Of a stretch of 12,453 nucleotides of DNA, positions 6,855 through 12,453 are shown piece after piece (position 1 is the first letter of the stretch; each line of letters opens with the position of its first letter). Both the position numbers and the translations under genes were made by a program. The notes under the pieces were generated by a model. That model searched no databases, was not told the origin of the DNA, and worked only from the letters and a program-made list of their open reading frames with translations. The stretch covers positions 1-12,453 of the forward strand of contig CAMOMM010000007.1 of assembly GCA_946619805.1 (NCBI GenBank), given 5' to 3'. The stretch comes from an uncultured Bacillota bacterium (GTDB lineage Bacteria > Bacillota_I > Bacilli_A > Erysipelotrichales > Erysipelotrichaceae).

Positions 6855-8042
6855 TTAGTATTCAAGATTATGCTGATCTTCCCTGGAGAAGACATGAGCA
6901 ACGTCACCGGTGAAGGCCAGTTTCAGCTGCTTGCCGTCATAATTGACCTTTCTGCCTTCGGTAGGAACAATGCAGATGACATCCTTGCCGTCAACAGTCA
7001 TGTGGAGATGCAGTGAAGAACCCATCAGTTCAGATACTTCAACCTGACCGTTTATTCCTTCTTCAGCAATGGTCAGATGTTCAGGTCTGACACCCAGAGT
7101 CACAGGCTGAGCCTTTACATCATTCTCTTTCAAACGTAACTGCTTATCTTCTGCCAGCTTAACGCTGATGCCCTTGGTCTCAACATAATAGCTGCCTTCT
7201 CTGATGACCAGTTCGGCATCGAAGTAGTTCATCTGCGGAGTTCCGATGAATCCTGAGACAAACAAATTGGCAGGATGATCGAATACTTCCTGAGGTGTAC
7301 CGATCTGCTGAATGTAGCCATCCTTCATGACAACAATTCTGTCACCAAGGGTCATGGCCTCGATCTGGTCATGGGTAACATATACGAATGTGGTATTGAT
7401 CTTCTTTCTTAACTTGATGATCTCTGAACGCATCTGGTTACGTAACTTGGCATCCAGGTTACTCAGAGGTTCATCCATTAATAATACCTTTGGATTTCTG
7501 ACGATGGCACGGCCAATGGCAACACGCTGTCTCTGACCGCCTGATAAGGCCTTAGGCTTACGGTCCAGATACTGAGTAATATCCAGAATTTCAGCTGCTT
7601 CTCTGACTTTTCTGTCAATCTCTGCCTTGTCAACATGCTTGATTTTGAGGGAATATGCCATGTTGTCATAGACAGTCATGTGTGGATACAGAGCGTATGA
7701 CTGGAATACCATGGCAATGTCTCTGTCCTTAGGTTCAACATTGTTTACCAGATTACCGTCAATGTAGAGTTCACCGCTGGTGATCTCTTCAAGTCCGGCG
7801 ATCATTCTCAATGTGGTGGATTTGCCACATCCTGAAGGTCCTACCAGTACGATGAATTCCTTGTCCTTGATGTCGAGATTGAATTCCTGAACGGCTACAA
7901 CACCCTCATCAGTGATCTGAAGACTGACCTTCTTCTCTTCTTCGCCTTCCTTAGGCTGCTGACGGAATTTTCCTCTGCCTTTTTTTCTGCTTTCGTTATC
8001 TGTATATATCTTCTTTATGTTCTTAAGTAAAACTTCTGCCAT
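6855..8042 (-). CDS. msmK: Sugar ABC transporter ATP-binding protein, MsmK/UgpC family
   Basis: This 395-residue ATPase energises CUT1 sugar importers. Walker A is GPSGCGKST (68-76), Q-loop Q114 lies in MVFQSYALYP, the signature is LSGGQ (166-170), Walker B is VLLMDEP (186-192), the D-loop is SNLDAKL and the H-loop is H224. Residues about 265-395 form the usual MalK-type regulatory (OB/TOBE) domain, with GVRPEHL at 317-323. Compared with ordinary family members, Walker A comes some 30 residues late because a charged Lys/Glu/Arg-rich insertion (about 16-48) splits the first strands. AAAGGAG lies 7 nt before the ATG and the gap to the permease gene is 12 nt. Automated pipelines usually call this family UgpC, but the sugar context favours an MsmK-like role, possibly shared by several importers. 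Confidence 0.93.
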   Translation of the reverse strand: MAEVLLKNIKKIYTDNESRKKGRGKFRQQPKEGEEEKKVSLQITDEGVVAVQEFNLDIKDKEFIVLVGPSGCGKSTTLRMIAGLEEITSGELYIDGNLVNNVEPKDRDIAMVFQSYALYPHMTVYDNMAYSLKIKHVDKAEIDRKVREAAEILDITQYLDRKPKALSGGQRQRVAIGRAIVRNPKVLLMDEPLSNLDAKLRNQMRSEIIKLRKKINTTFVYVTHDQIEAMTLGDRIVVMKDGYIQQIGTPQEVFDHPANLFVSGFIGTPQMNYFDAELVIREGSYYVETKGISVKLAEDKQLRLKENDVKAQPVTLGVRPEHLTIAEEGINGQVEVSELMGSSLHLHMTVDGKDVICIVPTEGRKVNYDGKQLKLAFTGDVAHVFSREDQHNLEY

Positions 8043-8054
8043 AATAATTCTCCT

Positions 8055-8918
8055 TTAACCCTTAACACTTCCTGAGGTTACACCCTTGATAATTGACTTG
8101 GACAGTATTACGTAAATAATCATTACCGGTAAGATGGCCATGACCATCAGCATGTATACCTTGCCCATGTCGAACTTAGTAAAGTCAGCACTTCTCAATG
8201 TGGCGATCATTACCGGAACGGTCTTTTTCTGTAAGTCGTTCAGCAGTAATGAAGGCATGAAATAGTTATTCCATGATCCGACAAATGAGAAGATCATCTG
8301 AACGGCAATTGCCGGTTTCATTATTGGAAGTACGATTTCGTTGAAGATTCTGAACTCGTTGGAACCGTCAATTCTGGCGGCTTCAACCATTTCCAGAGGC
8401 AGCGTAGCTTCCAGATACTGTCTCATGTAGAAGTAAACACTTGGAGCAGCAATGCTTGGAATTATCAGCATCCACAGTTTATTGGTCAGATGATACTTGA
8501 AGGCCAGTTGAATGAATCCAACAGCCGATACTTGAGAAGGGATCATCATGATTGCCAGAATGAACAGGTGAACAGCCTTCTTGTATTTGAAGTCGTATAC
8601 ATATGTTCCATAAGCTGTCAGTGCTGAGAAGTATGAAGTAAGTACAGCTGACAGTGAAGCAACGATGAAGCTGTTCTTCATGCCTACCGGAATGCTGATG
8701 TTGGTATCATGCCAGGCATTTACAAAGTTCTTTATTGTATTTCCACCAGGAATCATGGTAAACCCTGCCTGCAGCTGAGCATTTGAACGTGATGCATTGA
8801 TAAACATCAGGTAGAAGAAGAACAGGCACAGGAATGTCAGGAAAATGAGGATTCCATAAACCACCAGGCGGGAAATTAGCAGTTTGATGGCTGCAACCGT
8901 ATTAATGTCTTTTTTCAT
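8055..8918 (-). CDS. CUT1 sugar ABC transporter permease, MalG/MsmG-like
   Basis: This 287-residue inner-membrane permease has about six helices, the first at about 17-40. The cytosolic EAA loop that docks to the ATPase is at about 179-201 (EAARIDGSNEFRIFNEIVLP), with conserved E179, G185 and P198. The C-terminus (SIIKGVTSGSVKG) is the typical MalG-type ending that touches the nucleotide-binding domain. It pairs with the 310-residue permease encoded upstream and the MsmK/UgpC-type ATPase downstream. The ATG at 8918 has AAGGGGG about 9 nt upstream, overlapping the stop of the previous gene region, with a 14-nt gap. Beta-glucan oligosaccharides are the inferred cargo, from the GH5 gene alone. 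Confidence 0.93.
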   Translation of the reverse strand: MKKDINTVAAIKLLISRLVVYGILIFLTFLCLFFFYLMFINASRSNAQLQAGFTMIPGGNTIKNFVNAWHDTNISIPVGMKNSFIVASLSAVLTSYFSALTAYGTYVYDFKYKKAVHLFILAIMMIPSQVSAVGFIQLAFKYHLTNKLWMLIIPSIAAPSVYFYMRQYLEATLPLEMVEAARIDGSNEFRIFNEIVLPIMKPAIAVQMIFSFVGSWNNYFMPSLLLNDLQKKTVPVMIATLRSADFTKFDMGKVYMLMVMAILPVMIIYVILSKSIIKGVTSGSVKG

Positions 8919-8932
8919 GTCTTATTTCCCCC

Positions 8933-9865
8933 TTACTTCTTACTGATCGTCTTGAAGACGAAGGTAGACAGGATGGCTGTCATAATGAATAACAGTACTG
9001 ATACCGCACCGGCCATACCATAGTTCTTGGAAATGCCCAGGAAGGTATTCAGATACATTATCAGTGTCATGGAAGTGTTATTCGGTGTTCCGATACCATT
9101 GGTAAGTACCTGAGGTACGTCAAACATCTGAATGCCGCCGATCATGGAAGTAATGAATACATAGATGAAGATAGGCATCAGTAACGGCATGGTAATGTTG
9201 AAGAATACCTGAGTTGATGAAGAACCGTCCAGACGGGCTGATTCAAACAGGCTCTCATCAATGCCCTGGATACCTGCCATTAACAGGATCGTCGTATTAC
9301 CAAACCACATCAGGAAGTTCATCAGAGCTATCAGGCTTCTGACCGTGACCTTCATGGCCAGGAAATCAATTGCCTGATCAGCCCAGCCGGAAGCCAGGAT
9401 TATCTGGTTGACCGGGCCAACCTTTGAGAACATGGCGAAGAACAGCATTGAGAATGCGGAAGCCATGATCAGGTTTGGCATGTAGATGACTGTCTTAAAG
9501 AACTGCTGTCCCTTGATGTTCAGTCTGGTGCTTGTAAAGAACAGTGCCAGCAGCATTGCTATGATAAACTGCGGAACGGCACCCATGACCCACAGAATAA
9601 ATGTGTTTACCGTATACTTGACGATTGGAATGAAACCGGAAAGGTTCGGGGTGAACAGCTTTGCATAGTTACCAAATCCGACGAAATTCGGCCCGATTAT
9701 GTTAAGACCATCACGGTAATACTCAAAAAAACTGTTATATACGGTCAGAATCTGAGGATACAGAGTAAAGATCGCATAGACGATAAAGAAAGGGATTATG
9801 AATATGTATCCCCACTTGGCATAGGATATGGATCTTTTCTCTTTTGTTTTCTGTTTTTTATCCAT
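8933..9865 (-). CDS. CUT1 sugar ABC transporter permease, MalF/UgpA-like
   Basis: This 310-residue permease of the carbohydrate uptake type 1 family has a basic cytosolic N-terminus (1-18) and about six membrane helices (the first at about 19-40). It has the EAA loop at about 208-231 (ESARLDGSSSTQVFFNITMP, with E208, G214 and P227), which contacts the ATPase. It is the usual partner of a MalG-type subunit, encoded immediately downstream. GAGAGG lies 7 nt before the ATG at 9865. Two strong hairpins separate it from the binding-protein gene, so its mRNA is probably less abundant than that of the binding protein. Confidence 0.93.
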   Translation of the reverse strand: MDKKQKTKEKRSISYAKWGYIFIIPFFIVYAIFTLYPQILTVYNSFFEYYRDGLNIIGPNFVGFGNYAKLFTPNLSGFIPIVKYTVNTFILWVMGAVPQFIIAMLLALFFTSTRLNIKGQQFFKTVIYMPNLIMASAFSMLFFAMFSKVGPVNQIILASGWADQAIDFLAMKVTVRSLIALMNFLMWFGNTTILLMAGIQGIDESLFESARLDGSSSTQVFFNITMPLLMPIFIYVFITSMIGGIQMFDVPQVLTNGIGTPNNTSMTLIMYLNTFLGISKNYGMAGAVSVLLFIMTAILSTFVFKTISKK

Positions 9866-9885
9866 CTTAATACCTCTCTGCTTTA

Positions 9886-9924
9886 TTTCTTAAATAAGCA
9901 ATCAGCCTGTGCTTATTTAAGAAA
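9886..9924 (-). other. Intercistronic hairpin H2 upstream of the first permease gene
   Basis: A perfect 14-bp inverted repeat (TTTCTTAAATAAGC and its complement GCTTATTTAAGAAA) with an 11-nt loop. It abuts hairpin H1 with no spacing and ends about 20 nt before the permease ATG. The six bases CAGGCT in its loop (minus strand) also occur in the 5' arm of H1, so they could pair with the H1 3' arm (AGCCTG) as an alternative fold or pseudoknot. Confidence 0.8.
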
Positions 9925-9954
9925 CTGTGGCAGGCTCCAATAAGCCTGCCACAG
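9925..9954 (-). other. Intercistronic hairpin H1 after the sugar-binding protein gene (stabiliser or partial terminator)
   Basis: A perfect 12-bp GC-rich inverted repeat on the minus strand (CTGTGGCAGGCT and AGCCTGCCACAG) with a 6-nt loop, about 25 nt after the binding-protein stop. The following TTTCTT is a short, broken T-run that also forms the 5' arm of H2. It may terminate part of the transcripts or block 3' exonucleases, either of which would raise binding protein over permease. Confidence 0.8.
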
Positions 9955-9979
9955 AACCTTGATTAAATATTATTGCCTA

Positions 9980-11308
9980 TTATTCAACAGTGATGCTTGG
10001 ATAAGCAGTCTTAATGTAATCCTTGAAGTTAGCAATTGCTGTATCCTTGTCTACTTCGCCCTTCAGGTATTCCTGGAAGTACTTCTGTAAACCTTCGTTG
10101 CAGCCCTGATCATATGGTGTAATATGTTCGAACTTGATGTTCTTAGCTAATTCTGCGAAGACTGTTACATCGTTCTGATTGCCTAAGAAAGCATTGCCAT
10201 ATGTTGAATCAGCAGCGAGCTTGTTGTTAACAATCTGATTGTTTGAGAACTGAGCTTCGTTTTTGACTAACTTTTCACATACATCAGCATTATTGATGAA
10301 GGTGTTCATGATATCAGCAACCATTGTAGGGTTGTCTGTGCCTGTAGCTGCGAGCATCCATGTGCCGCCCCAGAAGTGAGCCTGAGGGCCCATGCAGATA
10401 GCCCAGTCACCGAAGCATCCCTTTTCAGGATCCTGTGCATTGCCCATGCAGAAGTTGAAGTACCAAGCTGGGCCGAAGAAGCACATTGACTTGCCTGAAG
10501 CGAACATTTCGTTTGTCTTTTCAGCATCCCATACACCGGAAGCGTTTGCAGCATAGCCTTCCTTGACATACTTTTCAGCCTGTGCCATCCATGCTTCAAT
10601 GTTAGCATCGAATGTTAACTTGCCGTTTTCAACCCAGGCAGAAGTAACGTTGTTAGAGAATACACGGTATGTATCCATTGGTGTAGCGATCATGTAGTAG
10701 CCTTTGCCCTTTGCTGTTTCAGCAACTGCATCGAACTTATCCCATGAAGATAATGCTTCCTGAACTGCAGTTGGATCATCTGTTCCTAAGACTTCCTTAG
10801 CGATTGAACGTCTGTAGATCAGAGCTGATGGGCAGCACTGGAACGAAACGCCCTTTACAACACCCTTTGAATCAGTAGCAGCCTGTACTGTGTACTTGTA
10901 AGTATTTGAGAAATCAGTAACGCCAATTGACTTAACATCCATTGTTGCTGAAGAATCAACATACTTGATAATGTAGTCTGCCTCTGCGAGGAACATATCG
11001 ACCTTGTCATCAGCTGCAGCTGTTTCCTGAGCTAATAATGCAGCATCTAATGCATCCTGATAAGCCATGTTATCTGATACATAAGTCGTACGCTTGATTG
11101 TGACATCGCCTTTCTTAACTGTGAAGTCATCAACCTTTTCATCAGCATAGTACTTGACTAAGAATCCCCAGAATTCATCATTCCATGTCCAGAGATTAAA
11201 TACCTTTCCTTCTTCTGCTGGTTTTGGCTCTGGATCAACTGGCTTTGTGCAGGCTGCCAGTGAAACAACCATTAACACTGCGAGAATAGCACTTAATAAC
11301 TTTTTCAT
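9980..11308 (-). CDS. Extracellular sugar-binding lipoprotein of a CUT1 ABC transporter
   Basis: This 442-residue solute-binding protein captures an oligosaccharide outside the cell and delivers it to the two permeases. The signal peptide ends in the lipobox LAAC (C20), followed by a Pro/Glu-rich linker (21-33). The mature part has the layout of cluster-1 (MalE-like) binding proteins. Many aromatic residues suited to stacking on sugar rings are visible (W40, W42, W47, W225, W282, W313, W317). AAGGAGG sits 5 nt before the ATG, an excellent site. It follows the LacI gene after 65 nt and is first among the transport genes, the usual order. Two hairpins after it probably favour its expression. 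The ligand is inferred from the linked GH5 enzyme: a cellodextrin or mixed beta-glucan oligosaccharide is plausible, not shown. Confidence 0.92.
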   Translation of the reverse strand: MKKLLSAILAVLMVVSLAACTKPVDPEPKPAEEGKVFNLWTWNDEFWGFLVKYYADEKVDDFTVKKGDVTIKRTTYVSDNMAYQDALDAALLAQETAAADDKVDMFLAEADYIIKYVDSSATMDVKSIGVTDFSNTYKYTVQAATDSKGVVKGVSFQCCPSALIYRRSIAKEVLGTDDPTAVQEALSSWDKFDAVAETAKGKGYYMIATPMDTYRVFSNNVTSAWVENGKLTFDANIEAWMAQAEKYVKEGYAANASGVWDAEKTNEMFASGKSMCFFGPAWYFNFCMGNAQDPEKGCFGDWAICMGPQAHFWGGTWMLAATGTDNPTMVADIMNTFINNADVCEKLVKNEAQFSNNQIVNNKLAADSTYGNAFLGNQNDVTVFAELAKNIKFEHITPYDQGCNEGLQKYFQEYLKGEVDKDTAIANFKDYIKTAYPSITVE

Positions 11309-11356
11309 ATTTTCCTCCTTCGTTAATAAGCTTTGTTTATTCCTTTTTTATTGCGT

Positions 11357-11373
11357 GCAGTTTTATCAACTGC
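11357..11373 (-). other. Small hairpin directly after the lacI-type stop codon
   Basis: A perfect 6-bp stem (GCAGTT and AACTGC) with a 5-nt loop begins at the base after the LacI stop. It is followed by A-rich, not T-rich, sequence on the minus strand, so it is not an intrinsic terminator for the operon. It may be a processing or stabilising element. Confidence 0.4.
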
Positions 11374-12378
11374 TTACTGCCTTATTTCCTTTACCGTATT
11401 GCCTTCAATCAGCTTTCCGGCAACTACGGAATGTTCACATATCCCTGTTGGGTTTTCAATTGCGTCTACCAGTCTGCGGCATGCTATCCTTCCCAGAGAC
11501 ACAGCGTCCTGTTCATAAGTTGTCAGCCCGACAAACTTGGCCATCCTGATTCCGTCGTATCCGATTACCGAGATGTTGTCAGGCAGAGGATTCTTTTCCT
11601 CACCCATGCGGGACAGTGCTCCGATCCGTGAATAGTCATCCGGGAAGATGATGCATGTAGGTCTGTCTTTCAGAGCCAGCAGCTGTTTGACTTTTTCGTA
11701 ACTCAGATCAATATCGTGATACTTGGCTTCGATAACATAATCTTCATTAACAGGTATTCCCATTTCTCTGAGAGTGCTGTAATATCCCATGACTCTCTTC
11801 TTGGTAACGTCTGTTCTTTCGCCGTGGATGAAGGCGATCTTTCTGTGCCCTTTGGAAATGGCATACTTGACCAGATCTCTTAACCCCTTGGTGTTATCAG
11901 ATATTACTGAAGAACAGTTGTTATAAGAATAGTCGATGGAAACCCGCGGGATGTCTGAATCAACAAGTTCCAGTACCTGCGGATCCATGAAGTCTGCAGA
12001 TACAATGGCAACTCCATCGAAGTTTCTGTATTTGCAGTGCATCAGATATGTTGAATCCTGCCCGGCAAATCTGTTGTTAATGAAGGTTATGTCATAACCG
12101 CTCTCTTCGGCTGCCTTCTTGAAGCTTTCGAGAATTTCCGAGAAATACTCGTGGGCAAGTCCGGCAGACATGCGGTCTATGAACAGTACTCCGATATTGT
12201 AGGTTCTGTTTGTCTTCAGCGCTCTGGCTGAGGCATTCAGCATGTACCCCATTTCCTCAGCAACTTTTCTTATCCTGTCCCTTGTCGGTTTGGAGATGTC
12301 AGGCTTATCGCTGAGAGCTTTGGAAACCGTAGCAACTGAAACGCCACAACTCTTGGCTATTTCTTTCATTGAAACCAT
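11374..12378 (-). CDS. LacI-family transcriptional regulator of the sugar operon
   Basis: This 334-residue repressor has the classic LacI helix-turn-helix at about 4-24 (MKEIAKSCGVSVATVSKAL) and a hinge helix region (about 49-57, NASARALKT) whose L54 would enter the minor groove. A periplasmic-binding-protein-like effector domain runs from about 60 to 330 (NIGVLF, DGVAIVS, RKIAFIHGE, SVIGYDG). The ATG at 12378 has GGAG 7 nt upstream; M4 is too distant from it. As the first gene before the binding protein and permeases, it is likely to sense an imported sugar. A promoter and an AAAACGATT operator-like site lie directly upstream, suggesting autoregulation of the whole operon. The inducer is unknown. 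Confidence 0.94.
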   Translation of the reverse strand: MVSMKEIAKSCGVSVATVSKALSDKPDISKPTRDRIRKVAEEMGYMLNASARALKTNRTYNIGVLFIDRMSAGLAHEYFSEILESFKKAAEESGYDITFINNRFAGQDSTYLMHCKYRNFDGVAIVSADFMDPQVLELVDSDIPRVSIDYSYNNCSSVISDNTKGLRDLVKYAISKGHRKIAFIHGERTDVTKKRVMGYYSTLREMGIPVNEDYVIEAKYHDIDLSYEKVKQLLALKDRPTCIIFPDDYSRIGALSRMGEEKNPLPDNISVIGYDGIRMAKFVGLTTYEQDAVSLGRIACRRLVDAIENPTGICEHSVVAGKLIEGNTVKEIRQ

Positions 12379-12404
12379 AGTTTACTCCGTTTCCCGATTT
12401 ACTT

Positions 12405-12413
12405 AATCGTTTT
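12405..12413 (-). promoter_or_regulatory. LacI-type (or cre-like) operator candidate
   Basis: On the minus strand AAAACGATT has the central CG and flanking A and T bases common to LacI/CcpA-family operators, but only partial symmetry. It lies 9 bp downstream of the -10, near the expected transcription start, where a bound repressor would block transcription. CcpA is an alternative binder; the match to the full cre consensus is imperfect at its ends. Confidence 0.45.
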
Positions 12414-12422
12414 CTTAATTTC

Positions 12423-12450
12423 AGCATAGCTCATTTTCGTAGTTTGTCAA
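12423..12450 (-). promoter_or_regulatory. SigA-like promoter of the lacI-sugar ABC-GH5 operon
   Basis: On the minus strand an exact TTGACA (12445-12450) is followed after 16 bp by TATGCT (12423-12428), which matches four of six -10 bases. Transcription would begin near 12416, about 38 nt before the LacI ATG. No other convincing promoter is seen before the binding-protein gene. Confidence 0.6.
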
Positions 12451-12453
12451 CAC

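Noticed and set aside
9886..9954. Inverted repeats as an insertion remnant or attachment site
   Set aside because: The arms enclose only loop-sized spacers and sit at a typical regulatory position between binding-protein and permease genes; no transposase or target duplication is seen.
10306..10608. Second minus-strand frame of 100 codons within the binding-protein gene
   Set aside because: It is an out-of-frame shadow; the main frame has a signal peptide, lipobox and family layout.
11309..11373. Separate promoter for the sugar-binding protein gene
   Set aside because: TTGATA is present on the minus strand, but no acceptable -10 lies 16-18 bp downstream, so I do not call one.
11357..11373. 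Terminator after the LacI gene
   Set aside because: The 6-bp stem is followed by A-rich, not T-rich, sequence in the direction of transcription.
11154..11549. Plus-strand open frame of 131 codons
   Set aside because: It spans the start of the binding-protein gene, its intergenic gap and the end of the LacI gene in antisense. Its translation is low-complexity and resembles no protein.

Overview
The window looks like chromosomal DNA from a low-to-moderate GC Bacillota, probably a gut or rumen anaerobe. Erysipelotrichia-like or Clostridia-like is a guess from protein style only. The support is GGAGG-type ribosome binding sites, SigA-type promoters, U-tract terminators, a YtrA-type GntR/ABC operon and a CUT1 sugar ABC operon with an MsmK/UgpC-type ATPase. 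All recognised genes are on the minus strand, so the window reads in biological order from high to low coordinates. I saw no tRNA, rRNA, CRISPR array, insertion sequence or phage gene.

Region A (about 12450 to 5749) is a beta-glucan or oligosaccharide utilisation operon. In order it holds a LacI-family regulator, an extracellular sugar-binding lipoprotein, two CUT1 permeases, a sugar ABC ATPase and a GH5 endoglucanase-like lipoprotein. A SigA-like promoter with a LacI-type operator candidate precedes the regulator, and a clear intrinsic terminator follows the GH5 gene. Two perfect, directly abutting hairpins lie between the binding-protein gene and the first permease, and a third hairpin precedes the GH5 gene. 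The simplest model is that the GH5 enzyme cuts beta-glucan at the cell surface, the binding protein captures the oligosaccharides, the permeases and ATPase import them, LacI senses an imported sugar, and the hairpins set different mRNA levels along the operon.

Region B (about 5740 to 1967) is a self-regulated operon of the YtrA type. It holds a short GntR repressor, two small membrane proteins, an ABC ATPase and a 451-residue membrane-anchored or secreted protein that I do not recognise. The genes overlap or nearly touch, which suggests translational coupling. The promoter is a perfect consensus (TTGACA, 17 bp, TATAAT). One operator palindrome covers its -10 and a second, perfect palindrome abuts its -35, with centres 33 bp apart. 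Known relatives respond to cell-envelope stress. The unrecognised last gene is the best candidate for something undescribed.

Region C (1 to about 1890) is a separately promoted, probably cytoplasmic M28-type (DUF4910-like) metallo-aminopeptidase with a PA-like insertion and a C-terminal helical or winged-helix-like domain. It runs off the left edge of the window.
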